Shown in pieces: positions 24,715 to 33,289 of a DNA stretch of 64,000 bases (position 1 is its first letter; the number at the start of each line of letters is the position of its first letter). Source of the stretch: Massilia sp. IC2-278 (GTDB lineage: Bacteria > Pseudomonadota > Gammaproteobacteria > Burkholderiales > Burkholderiaceae_D). Location of the stretch: the NCBI RefSeq assembly GCF_020708045.1, contig NZ_JAJFES010000002.1:186001-250000 (forward strand), given 5' to 3'. A program made the position numbers and the translations under genes. The notes below the pieces were generated by a model. That model made no database searches and had not been told where the DNA came from. It was given only the letters and a program-made list of their open reading frames with translations.

Positions 24715-25958
24715 ATTCGATCATCGAGGGCGTGCTGGAAAAGCGCGCGGCCAAGGCTGCCGAAGCAGCCAGGCCCGACCTGCTGCTGCTGGTGCACCGC
24801 ATCCCCTTCCCGCCGAACAAGGGCGACAAGATCCGCTCGTATCACCTGCTGAAGCATTTGGCGTCGAAATACCGCGTGCACCTGGCCACCTTTGTCGACG
24901 ACGAGGACGACTGGCAGTACGTGCCGAAGGTCGAGGCCCTGTGCGCCTCCAGCCACTTCGCGCGCCTGAAGCCGATGGGTGGCAAGCTGCGCAGCGCCGT
25001 CGCCCTGGCCACCGGCAAGTCGCTCTCGCTGGGCTACTACCGCGACGCCGGCATGAAAAGCTGGATCGCGAAGACCATGCGCGAGCGCGGCATCGCCCGC
25101 ATCATGATGTTCTCGTCGGTGATGGCGCAGTACGCCGAAGAATATCCGGCGGCGCGCCGCGTGATCGACTTCTGCGACGTCGACTCCGACAAATGGCGCC
25201 AGTACGCCGAAAAGAAATCCTGGCCGATGAGCTGGGTCTACCGCCATGAAGCGCGCAGCCTGCTCGACTACGAGCGCCGCGTGGCAGACCAGTTCGACGC
25301 TTCGCTGTTCGTGTCCGACCCGGAAGCGGAACTGTTCCGCACCCTGGCGCCGGAAAGCCGCGCCAAGATCGGCTTCTTCAACAACGGCGTCGACACCGAT
25401 TACTTCAGCCCGGACCGCAGCTACGACAATCCCTTCGAGGAAGGCGAACAAGCCCTGGTGTTCACCGGCGCCATGGATTACTGGCCGAACGTGGATGCCG
25501 TGAAGTGGTTCGCAAGCGAGGTGCTGCCGCGCGTGCTGGAAGCGGTGCCGCAGGCGCGCTTCTACATCGTCGGCGCCCGTCCTTCGGCCGAAGTGCAGGC
25601 CCTGGCCGGCGATTCGATCGTCGTCACCGGCACCGTGCCCGACGTGCGGCCATATCTCGCCCACTGCAAGGCCGCGGTGGCGCCGCTGCGCATCGCGCGC
25701 GGCATCCAGAACAAGGTGCTGGAAGCGATGGCCATGGCGCGTCCGGTGGTCGCTTCGCCCCAGGCCTATGAAGGCATCGAGGCCGTCGAAGGCCGCGAAC
25801 TGCTGGTCGCCGATGCGCCGCAAGACTATGCCGACGCCGTGGTCGGCCTGCTGCGTTCGCCCCACCCGGCCATGGGCCGCGCCGCGCGCGCCAGCGTCGA
25901 GCGCCGCTACAGCTGGCCGGCCCACCTGTCCACCATCGAAACGAGGTTCGAATGCTGA
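24711..25958 (+). CDS. PEP-CTERM/XrtA glycosyltransferase, TIGR03087 type
   Basis: 415 residues from ATG 24711, overlapping the deacetylase stop. The start VHRIPFPPNKGDKIRSYHLLKHL pattern (shown in part: IPFPPNKGDKIRSYHLLK) and the donor-binding end (LRIARGIQNKVLEAMAMARPVV) place it in GT-B family 4-like transferases that are specific to exosortase A loci. It should add one sugar to the undecaprenyl-linked repeat unit at the cytoplasmic membrane face. Donor and linkage cannot be read from the sequence. The frame continues upstream but that portion is not coding. Confidence 0.88.
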   Translation: MNSIIEGVLEKRAAKAAEAARPDLLLLVHRIPFPPNKGDKIRSYHLLKHLASKYRVHLATFVDDEDDWQYVPKVEALCASSHFARLKPMGGKLRSAVALATGKSLSLGYYRDAGMKSWIAKTMRERGIARIMMFSSVMAQYAEEYPAARRVIDFCDVDSDKWRQYAEKKSWPMSWVYRHEARSLLDYERRVADQFDASLFVSDPEAELFRTLAPESRAKIGFFNNGVDTDYFSPDRSYDNPFEEGEQALVFTGAMDYWPNVDAVKWFASEVLPRVLEAVPQARFYIVGARPSAEVQALAGDSIVVTGTVPDVRPYLAHCKAAVAPLRIARGIQNKVLEAMAMARPVVASPQAYEGIEAVEGRELLVADAPQDYADAVVGLLRSPHPAMGRAARASVERRYSWPAHLSTIETRFEC

Positions 25959-27490
25959 TGAACGATAACCCGGCATTGTCCGGAGCAGCGGGTGGCCGCA
26001 TGGCCGTGCCGACCGTGGCCATCATCGTTGCCGCCCTGCTGGCGCCGCTGCTGCTGTACTGGAGCACGGCCGCCTCGATCGTCTCGGTCTGGAACAGTTC
26101 CGAAACCTTTGCCCACGGCTATGCCATCGCCCCGATCAGCCTGTGGCTGATCTGGCGCCGGCGCGAAGTCTTCCAGCACATCCCGGTCGCGCCCTGGTGG
26201 CCGGCGATCGGCCTGCTGGCCCTGTGCGGCGCCGGCTGGCTGGTGGCGCGTGCCGGCGAAGTCGGCGTGGTGATGCAGTACGCATTCGTCGCCATGTTCC
26301 CGGCCATGGCCCTGGCCGTGATGGGCCGCCGCCTGGCCGGGGCGCTGACCTTCCCGCTGCTGTTCCTGCTGTTCGCCGTGCCCTTCGGCGAGGTGTTCGT
26401 CCAGCCCCTGATCAACTTCACCGCCGACTTCACCGTGGCTGCGGTGCGCGCCACCGGCATCCCGGTCCTGCGCAATGGCACCATGTTCGAACTGCCGACC
26501 GGGAACTGGTCGGTGGTCGAAGCCTGCAGCGGCGTGCGCTACCTGATTTCCTCGATCACCCTGGGCTGCCTGTACGCCTACCTGAGCTACCGCTCGGCCT
26601 GGCGCCGCGCCCTGTTCATCGGCCTCTCGATCGTGGTGCCGATCGTCGCCAATGGCTTGCGCGCCTACATGATCGTGATGATCGGCCACACCAGCGACAT
26701 GGCCCTGGCCACCGGCGTCGACCACCTGATCTACGGCTGGCTGTTCTTCGGCCTGGTGATGTTCATCATGTTCTGGATCGGCAGCTACTGGCGCGAAGAT
26801 GAAGCGCCGGTGGCGCCGGTCACCGCGGCCGGCTCGGCGGCCGTGGCCGCGGCCTCGCGCCCGGTGCTCGGCGCGGCAATCGTCGCGGTGCTGGTCTGCG
26901 CCCTATGGCCGGCCCTGGCCTATGTCAGCGACAAGGCAGCCCACAACCCGGCCCCGGTGGAACTGGACGGCAAGCGCCTGGCGTCGAACCCGCAAGGCAT
27001 GCCGACCTGGAGCCCGAGCTACCAGGCGGCCGACGCCACCCTGCGCGGCAGCTACAGCGCCGGCGGCGCCCCGGTCGAACTGAACGTGCTGTACTACCGC
27101 AACCAGGGTCCGGACAAGCGCCTGATCAGCTCCGTGAACCGCGTCGACAGCCGCAAGGAAGGCTTCCAGCAGGTCGCCTCCAGCGGCCGCGTCGAAGACA
27201 TCGGCGGCCAGCCGCTGGCGCTGCGCGAAACCCGCGTGCGTGGTCCGCACGGGAACTACCTGGTCTGGCACTGGAACTGGGTCGACGGCAGCTTCACCGC
27301 CAACGACTACGTCGGCAAGCTGCGCCAGGCCAAGGCCAAGCTCCTGATGCACGGCGACGACGGCGCGGCGCTGATGGTGGCGACCCCGGTCGGCGAGAAC
27401 CCGGAAACGGCGCGCGCGGCACTGCGCAGCTTCCTCGGCGCCAACCTGGCGCCGCTGGAAGCCACGCTCGAGGCGGCACGGGGACGGTAA
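25952..27490 (+). CDS. xrtA: Exosortase A fused to EpsI domain (XrtA)
   Basis: 512 residues. The first about 280 are the multi-spanning exosortase (about eight TM segments) with the conserved catalytic residues C192 (EACSGVRYL), R237 (NGLRAYM) and H258 (VDHLIYGW), the transpeptidase-like triad proposed for exosortases. The C-terminal about 200 residues after another TM segment form the EpsI (DUF3485) domain, periplasmic. XrtA cleaves and probably transfers PEP-CTERM proteins, such as the one at 11609-12469. The gene overlaps the preceding glycosyltransferase by 7 nt; a second ATG at 25958 is possible. Fusion of the two domains is usual for exosortase A. Confidence 0.93.
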   Translation: MLMNDNPALSGAAGGRMAVPTVAIIVAALLAPLLLYWSTAASIVSVWNSSETFAHGYAIAPISLWLIWRRREVFQHIPVAPWWPAIGLLALCGAGWLVARAGEVGVVMQYAFVAMFPAMALAVMGRRLAGALTFPLLFLLFAVPFGEVFVQPLINFTADFTVAAVRATGIPVLRNGTMFELPTGNWSVVEACSGVRYLISSITLGCLYAYLSYRSAWRRALFIGLSIVVPIVANGLRAYMIVMIGHTSDMALATGVDHLIYGWLFFGLVMFIMFWIGSYWREDEAPVAPVTAAGSAAVAAASRPVLGAAIVAVLVCALWPALAYVSDKAAHNPAPVELDGKRLASNPQGMPTWSPSYQAADATLRGSYSAGGAPVELNVLYYRNQGPDKRLISSVNRVDSRKEGFQQVASSGRVEDIGGQPLALRETRVRGPHGNYLVWHWNWVDGSFTANDYVGKLRQAKAKLLMHGDDGAALMVATPVGENPETARAALRSFLGANLAPLEATLEAARGR

Positions 27491-27491
27491 G

Positions 27492-28679
27492 ATGGCGGTA
27501 AAGAACAACCGGCCGGCGGACATTCCGCTGGTCGTGCACCTGATCTACCGGCTCGACTTCGGCGGGCTGGAAACCCTGCTGGTCGACTGCATCAACCACA
27601 TGCCGCCGGAGCGCTACCGCCACGCGGTGGTCTGCCTGACCGGCTACACGGCGTTCGCGGACAAGATCACGCGGCCTGGCGTGGAACTCTACGCACTGGA
27701 CAAGCAGCCGGGCCTGGGCCTGGGCATCCACGTGAAGCTGTTCAAGCTGCTGCGCCAGTTGCGTCCTTCCGTGCTGCACACCTATAACTTCGCCTGCGCC
27801 GAATACGCAGCGCCGGCCTGGCTGGCGGGCGTGCCGGTGCGGGTACACGCCGAGCATGGGCGCGACGCCAGCGACCCGCAGGGCCTGAACCGCAAGCACA
27901 ATTTCTTGCGCCGCGCGCTGGTGCCTTTCATTCACCGCTATGTGCCGGTGTCGCATGACCTGGCGCGCTGGCTGACCGGCGTGGTCGGGATTCCGGCGGC
28001 GAAGTCGGAACTGATCATGAACGGGGTCGACACGGTGCGCTTCGCGCCCGGTCTCGCGGCAGCCGTCACGCCCTGGGCCGGGCAGGACGTGTTCGTCATC
28101 GGCACCGTCGGCCGCCTGCAGGACGTGAAGGACCAGGCCAGCCTGATCGAAGCGTTTGCCCTGCTGGTGGCGAGCAAACCAGAGCATCGCGCACGCCTGC
28201 GCCTGGCCGTGGTCGGCGACGGCCCGCTGCGCGACAAGCTGGCACGGCAAGCGCAGTCGCTTGGGGTAGCGGACCTGGTCTGGTTCCCCGGCGCGCGCAA
28301 CGATATCCCGGAACTGATGCGCAGCTTCGACCTGTTCGCCCTGTCCTCGATTGCCGAGGGCACGCCGGTGACCCTGCTCGAAGCCATGGCTTGCGGCCTG
28401 CCGGTCGTCGCGACCAAAGTCGGCGGCATTCCGGAAGTGGTGCAGGACGGCGTGAACGGCGCCCTGGTCCCGGCCACCAATCCACAGGCCTTGGCCGCTG
28501 CGCTCGGCCTGTATGCCGCTGACGCCTCCCGCGTGGCCGCCCACGGTGCGGCAGCCCGCACGAACATCGAACGCCATTACAGCGTTGCCGCGATGGTCGG
28601 CGCCTACACGGCGCTGTACGACCGCCTCGGCAAGCGCACGAACAACCTCAACGAGATCACTCAACCATGTGCGGAATAG
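27492..28679 (+). CDS. PEP-CTERM/XrtA glycosyltransferase, TIGR03088 type
   Basis: 395 residues, GT-B fold, family 4-like. Features: LVVHLIYRLDFGGLETLL-like start (here VVHLIYRLDFGGLETLL), AEHGRDASDPQG in the acceptor half, TVGRLQDVKDQ and the donor motif EGTPVTLLEAMACGLPVVAT. These match the second exosortase-A-specific glycosyltransferase, placed directly after xrtA as here. Cytoplasmic, adds a sugar to the repeat unit. It starts 2 nt after the xrtA stop and overlaps the next gene by 13 nt. Confidence 0.88.
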   Translation: MAVKNNRPADIPLVVHLIYRLDFGGLETLLVDCINHMPPERYRHAVVCLTGYTAFADKITRPGVELYALDKQPGLGLGIHVKLFKLLRQLRPSVLHTYNFACAEYAAPAWLAGVPVRVHAEHGRDASDPQGLNRKHNFLRRALVPFIHRYVPVSHDLARWLTGVVGIPAAKSELIMNGVDTVRFAPGLAAAVTPWAGQDVFVIGTVGRLQDVKDQASLIEAFALLVASKPEHRARLRLAVVGDGPLRDKLARQAQSLGVADLVWFPGARNDIPELMRSFDLFALSSIAEGTPVTLLEAMACGLPVVATKVGGIPEVVQDGVNGALVPATNPQALAAALGLYAADASRVAAHGAAARTNIERHYSVAAMVGAYTALYDRLGKRTNNLNEITQPCAE

Positions 28680-30622
28680 TTGGCATTTTTGACCCGCGCG
28701 GCGGGCGCAATTTCGAGCGCGCCGCCCTCGAACGCATGAACCAGACCCAGTTCCACCGCGGTCCGGTCGAGGGCGACGTCTACCTGGAACCCGGCGTGGG
28801 CTTCGGCCACCGCCGCCTGTCGATCATCGACCTGGCCGCCGGCCAGCAGCCGCTGTTCAACGCGGACCGCTCGGTCGTTACCGTGTTCAATGGCGAGATC
28901 TACAACTTCCGCGAACTGACGAAGGAGTTGACGGCGCTTGGCTACACCTTCGCCACGAAATCCGACACCGAGACCATCGTCCACGCCTGGGAAGAATGGG
29001 GCGAGGATTGCGTCAAGCACCTGCGCGGCATGTTCGCATTCGCCATCTGGGACCGCAACAAGCAGACCTTCTTTGTCGCGCGCGACCATCTCGGCATCAA
29101 ACCGCTGCACTACGCCTTCCTGCCGGATGGGACGTTTGTCTTCGGCTCGGAACTGAAGTCGCTGCTGTCGTTCCCGGAACTGCCGCGCGTGATCGAACCG
29201 CGCGCCGTCGAGGAATACTTCGCCTACGGCTACGTGCCGGAACCGCGCACCATCTTCAAGGACGCCTTCAAGCTCGAACCGGGCCACTCGCTGACCCTGA
29301 AGGTCGGCGCGAATGCGCAGAACATCAAGCCGAAACGCTGGTGGGACGTGCCCTTCACGCCGCACGGCGCCATGTCCGAAAAGGAGATGGAAGAAGAGCT
29401 GATCGTGCGCCTGCGCGAAGCGGTCGAGAGCCAGCTGGAGGCCGAAGTGCCGCTGGGCGCCTTCCTCTCCGGCGGCGTCGATTCCAGCGCCATCGTCGCC
29501 ATGATGGCCGGCCTGAACAAGGGCCCGGTGAACACCTGCTCGATCGCCTTCAATGACCCGGCTTTCGACGAATCGACCTACGCGCGCCAGGTGGCCGAGC
29601 AGTACAAGACCAACCACCAGTGCGACACCGTCGACAAGGACGACTACGGCCTGGTCGATCTGCTGGCCGGCCTGTACGACGAGCCGTATGCCGACAGCTC
29701 GGCGATCCCGACCTACCGCGTCTGCGAACTGGCGCGTAAGCGCGTGACCGTGGCCCTGTCCGGCGACGGCGGCGACGAGAACTTCGCCGGCTACCGCCGC
29801 TACCGCATGGCCATGGGCGAACAGCAGGTGCGCTCGATGCTGCCGCTGGCCCTGCGCAAACCTGTATTCGGCTTCCTCGGCAAGGCTTACCCGAAGGCCG
29901 ACTGGGCGCCGCGCATCTTCCGCGCCAAGACCACCTTCGAAGCGCTGGCGCGCGACCTGGTCGACGGGTACTTCCACGGCGTGTCGATCCTGGTCGACCG
30001 CGTGCGGGACCAGCTGTTCTCGGAAGGCTTCCGCCGCCAGCTGCAAGGCTACCGCGCGGTCGAGGTGATGCGCGGCCACGCGGCGAATGCGCCGACCGAC
30101 GACCCGCTGTCGATCACCCAGTACGTCGACATGAAGACCTACCTGCCGGGCGACATCCTGACCAAGGTCGACCGTGCCAGCATGGCGCATGCGCTCGAAG
30201 TACGCGTGCCGCTGCTGGACCACAAGTTCGTGGAATGGGTGTCGGGCCTGCCGTCCGCGTGCAAGCTGCGCAACGGCGAAGGCAAGCACGTGTTCAAGAA
30301 GGCATTGCAGCCCTACCTGTCCGACGACATCTTGTACCGCAAGAAGATGGGCTTCTCGATCCCGCTGGCGTCCTGGCTGCGCGGCCCGCTGCGCGAAGCG
30401 ATGAAGGCGGCGGTGCTGAACCCGATGCTGGTCGATACCGGCATCTTCAACCCGAATTACCTGCAGCGCATGGTCGACGAACACCTGGCCGGCACCAAGG
30501 ACCACAGCACGGCGCTGTGGGCGGTGCTGATGTTCGAAGCCTTCCTGCGCAAGAACGGCGCCGACGGCGCAAGCAGCATCCACGGCGGCGGCGCCCAACA
30601 ACTGATCGCCACCGCGGCATAA
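28667..30622 (+). CDS. XrtA/PEP-CTERM system amidotransferase (asparagine-synthase-like)
   Basis: 651 residues. It begins MCGIVGIFDP, so C2 is the N-terminal glutaminase nucleophile after Met removal. The class II glutaminase domain covers about 1-210. The synthetase domain has the PP-loop ATP site FLSGGVDSSAIVAMM (about 267-281) and ALSGDGGDENFAGYRR further on. This is the exosortase A amidotransferase 1 (TIGR03108 type), related to asparagine synthase B. It probably makes an amide on a uronic acid or amino acid residue of the EPS, in line with the UDP-GlcNAc dehydrogenase encoded in the locus (inference). Confidence 0.92.
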   Translation: MCGIVGIFDPRGGRNFERAALERMNQTQFHRGPVEGDVYLEPGVGFGHRRLSIIDLAAGQQPLFNADRSVVTVFNGEIYNFRELTKELTALGYTFATKSDTETIVHAWEEWGEDCVKHLRGMFAFAIWDRNKQTFFVARDHLGIKPLHYAFLPDGTFVFGSELKSLLSFPELPRVIEPRAVEEYFAYGYVPEPRTIFKDAFKLEPGHSLTLKVGANAQNIKPKRWWDVPFTPHGAMSEKEMEEELIVRLREAVESQLEAEVPLGAFLSGGVDSSAIVAMMAGLNKGPVNTCSIAFNDPAFDESTYARQVAEQYKTNHQCDTVDKDDYGLVDLLAGLYDEPYADSSAIPTYRVCELARKRVTVALSGDGGDENFAGYRRYRMAMGEQQVRSMLPLALRKPVFGFLGKAYPKADWAPRIFRAKTTFEALARDLVDGYFHGVSILVDRVRDQLFSEGFRRQLQGYRAVEVMRGHAANAPTDDPLSITQYVDMKTYLPGDILTKVDRASMAHALEVRVPLLDHKFVEWVSGLPSACKLRNGEGKHVFKKALQPYLSDDILYRKKMGFSIPLASWLRGPLREAMKAAVLNPMLVDTGIFNPNYLQRMVDEHLAGTKDHSTALWAVLMFEAFLRKNGADGASSIHGGGAQQLIATAA

Positions 30623-30641
30623 CGGCATTCCGGAGCTTTAC

Positions 30642-31859
30642 ATGCGTGTCCTTCACGTCCTCGACCATTCGATCCCGCTGCACAGCGGCTACACCTTCCG
30701 CACCGCCTCGATCCTGCGCGAGCAGCGCGCGCTCGGCTGGGAAACCTTCCACGTCACCGGTGCCAAGCACCAGGGCGGCAACGACCTGGCGGAAGAAACG
30801 GCCGATGGCCTGCACTTCTACCGCACCCCGCGTTCCACCAGTGCGCTGGCGAAGATGCCGGTGCTGAACCAGCTCGAAGTGATCCGCGGCCTGGAAAAGC
30901 GCCTGATCGAGATCATCCCGACGGTGAAACCCGACGTGCTGCACGCCCACTCTCCCTGCCTGAACGCGATCGCCGCCCTGCGCGCCGGCCGCAAGTTCGG
31001 CATCCCGGTGGTGTACGAGGTGCGCGCCTTCTGGGAAGACGCCGCCGTCGACCACGGCACCAGCACCGAAAACGGCCTGCGTTATAAACTCACGCGCGGC
31101 CTGGAAACCTATGCCCTGAAACGCGCCGATGCCGTGACCACGATTTGCGAAGGCCTGCGCGGCGACATCGTCGCGCGCGGCATCCCGGCAGCCAAAGTCA
31201 CGGTGATCCCGAACGCGGTCGACATCGACAAGTTCGCCGTTGGCGGCGAAGCCGACCTGGAACTCAAGCGTAAACTCGGTTTCGAAGGCAACCGCCTGAT
31301 CGGCTTCATCGGTTCCTTCTACGCCTACGAAGGCCTGGACGTGCTGCTGCGCGCACTGCCGGCGCTCGCAAGCCGCCACCCCGACCTGCGCGTGCTGCTG
31401 GTCGGCGGCGGCCCGCAGGATGCCAACCTGCGCCAGCAGGCGAAAGACCTGGGCATCGCCGACAAGGTGGTGTTCACCGGCCGCGTGCCGCACGACCAGG
31501 TGCAGAAGTATTACGACCTGCTCGACGTGCTGGTCTACCCGCGCCTGTCGATGCGCCTGACCGACCTCGTCACGCCATTGAAGCCACTGGAAGCCATGGC
31601 CCAGGGCCGCATTTTGGCCGCATCCAGCGTGGGCGGCCACCGCGAGCTGATCGTCGACGGCAAGACCGGCGTGCTGTTCGCACCGGACGACCCGGCTTCG
31701 CTGGCCGCCAAGGTCGGCGACCTGCTCGACGCGAAGATGCTGTGGCCCGCATTGCGCTCGGCCGGACGCGCCTATGTGGAGACCGAGCGTAACTGGCCGG
31801 TCAGCGTGTCGCGCTACAAGAACATCTATGGCCGCCTGACCGGCTTGAAGGCTGCATGA
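30642..31859 (+). CDS. PEP-CTERM/XrtA glycosyltransferase, TIGR04063 type
   Basis: 405 residues from ATG 30642 with CGGAG upstream. It begins MRVLHVLDHSIPLHSGYTFR, the signature of the third exosortase-A-associated glycosyltransferase, and ends with the GT-B donor half (GFIGSFYAYEGLDVLLRAL, LVTPLKPLEAMAQGRILAA). No membrane segments are evident. It is probably a cytoplasmic transferase extending the lipid-linked repeat. Its stop overlaps the next transferase start (ATGA), indicating coupled synthesis. Confidence 0.88.
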   Translation: MRVLHVLDHSIPLHSGYTFRTASILREQRALGWETFHVTGAKHQGGNDLAEETADGLHFYRTPRSTSALAKMPVLNQLEVIRGLEKRLIEIIPTVKPDVLHAHSPCLNAIAALRAGRKFGIPVVYEVRAFWEDAAVDHGTSTENGLRYKLTRGLETYALKRADAVTTICEGLRGDIVARGIPAAKVTVIPNAVDIDKFAVGGEADLELKRKLGFEGNRLIGFIGSFYAYEGLDVLLRALPALASRHPDLRVLLVGGGPQDANLRQQAKDLGIADKVVFTGRVPHDQVQKYYDLLDVLVYPRLSMRLTDLVTPLKPLEAMAQGRILAASSVGGHRELIVDGKTGVLFAPDDPASLAAKVGDLLDAKMLWPALRSAGRAYVETERNWPVSVSRYKNIYGRLTGLKAA

Positions 31860-33043
31860 AGATCCTGACTTTCAGCACCCTGTTCCCGAACGCGGAAAAG
31901 CCGGGGCACGGGATTTTCGTGGAAACCCGCTTGCGCCACCTGGTGGCCAGCAAGCGGGTCGAATCGCGCGTGGTGGCGCCGATTCCCTGGTTCCCCTCGA
32001 CCAACCCGCGTTACGGCCAGTACGCGCGCTTTGCGAAAGCGCCGCGCCAGGAAGTGCGCCACGGGATCGACGTGCGCCATCCGCGCTATCCAGTGCTGCC
32101 GAAAGTCGGCATGAGCGTGGCGCCGCTGCTGCTGGCGCAGGCGGTGAAGCCGGCGATCGGCCGCATGATCGACGAAGGCTTCGACTTCGACCTGATCGAC
32201 GCCCATTATTTTTATCCGGACGGCGTCGCCGCCGCCATGCTGGCGCGCACCTTCAACAAGCCGCTGGTGATCACCGCGCGCGGCTCGGACATCACCCTGT
32301 TCCCGCAATACGCGCTGCCGCGCCGCCAGATCCTGTGGGCGGCAAAGCGCGCCGACGCCATCATCACGGTGTGCAATGCCCTGCGCGACGAAGTGGTCGG
32401 CATGGGCATCGAAGCCGACCGCGTGGTCTCGCTGAGGAACGGCGTCGACTTGGAACTGTTCCGCCCGATCGAGCGTACCCCGAACGACATGTTCACGCTG
32501 CTGGCGGTCGGCCACCTGGTGCCGGTGAAAGCCCAGGACCTGATCATCGGCGCCCTGCCCCTGCTGCCGGGCGTGCGCCTGGTGCTGGCCGGCGACGGCC
32601 CGGACCGCGCCAAACTCGAAGCGCTGGCCAGCCAGCTGGGCGTGACCGACCGCGTGACTTTCCTCGGCGCCGTGCCGCAAGCCCAGCTGCGCGGCCACTA
32701 CGGCAGCGCCGACGCCCTGGTGCTGTCGTCCAGCCGCGAAGGCTGGGCCAACGTGCTGCTCGAAGCCATGGCCTGCGGCACCCCGGTGGTGGCCAGCCGC
32801 GTGTACGGCACGCCGGAAGTGGTGGCCGCGCCCGAAGCGGGCGTGCTGATGGCCGAGCGCAGCTACCAGGGCGTGGCCGACGCCGTGAACGTCCTGCGCG
32901 CCAACTACCCCGACCGCGCGGCCACGCGCCGCTATGCCGAGCGCTTCAGCTGGGACGACACCACCGAAGGCCAGCTGCGCCTGTTCGGCGAGGTCCTGGC
33001 GCGGCGCGCCGGCACGCCGGCCCTGGCCCGGATTGAAGCCTGA
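31856..33043 (+). CDS. Glycosyltransferase family 4-like protein
   Basis: 395 residues of GT-B fold. The acceptor part starts ILTFSTLFPNAEKPGHGIFV; the donor part has AVGHLVPVKAQDLIIGALPLL and SREGWANVLLEAMACGTPVVAS (E-x7-E nucleotide-sugar site). It resembles the teichuronic-acid/colanic-acid type of GT4 proteins seen as the fourth transferase of exosortase A loci. The donor sugar is unknown. It is coupled to the preceding gene by a 4-nt overlap. After its stop a short word (ATTGAAGCCTGA) is duplicated in tandem, a minor slippage scar. Confidence 0.82.
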   Translation: MKILTFSTLFPNAEKPGHGIFVETRLRHLVASKRVESRVVAPIPWFPSTNPRYGQYARFAKAPRQEVRHGIDVRHPRYPVLPKVGMSVAPLLLAQAVKPAIGRMIDEGFDFDLIDAHYFYPDGVAAAMLARTFNKPLVITARGSDITLFPQYALPRRQILWAAKRADAIITVCNALRDEVVGMGIEADRVVSLRNGVDLELFRPIERTPNDMFTLLAVGHLVPVKAQDLIIGALPLLPGVRLVLAGDGPDRAKLEALASQLGVTDRVTFLGAVPQAQLRGHYGSADALVLSSSREGWANVLLEAMACGTPVVASRVYGTPEVVAAPEAGVLMAERSYQGVADAVNVLRANYPDRAATRRYAERFSWDDTTEGQLRLFGEVLARRAGTPALARIEA

Positions 33044-33100
33044 ATTGAAGCCTGAACTCGAGCACATTTGAGCCCGACCTTGAAACGGATGAACTGAACG

Positions 33101-33289
33101 ATGGAATCTCTTCTGTGGGCGATCGACCTGTGCGCCGTGGTCTATCTCTGCCTGTGGGCGCTGCGCACCGACAAGGCGCGCGCCAAGGCGGCCGAACTGG
33201 CCGAGGCGGACAAGCGCCGCCAGGCCCAGGACGTGCAAACCCGGGCGGCGCAAACCGCAGCCCTGAACAAGGAGCGCGGCCATGCGTGA
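33101..33289 (+). CDS. Small single-pass membrane protein, 62 aa
   Basis: Not assigned to a family. Residues about 4-21 (LLWAIDLCAVVYLCLWAL) form one transmembrane helix; the remainder is a charged Ala/Lys/Glu/Gln helix likely to be a cytoplasmic coiled-coil. Its stop overlaps the ligase start by 8 nt, so it is probably translated together with the O-ligase and may be its small partner. Small membrane proteins at this spot are plausible but easily missed. Support is positional and compositional only. Confidence 0.65.
   Translation: MESLLWAIDLCAVVYLCLWALRTDKARAKAAELAEADKRRQAQDVQTRAAQTAALNKERGHA

Noticed and set aside
33031-33056. Duplicated word ATTGAAGCCTGA after the glycosyltransferase gene.
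   Set aside because: Only one short duplication at the stop codon; no sign of function.
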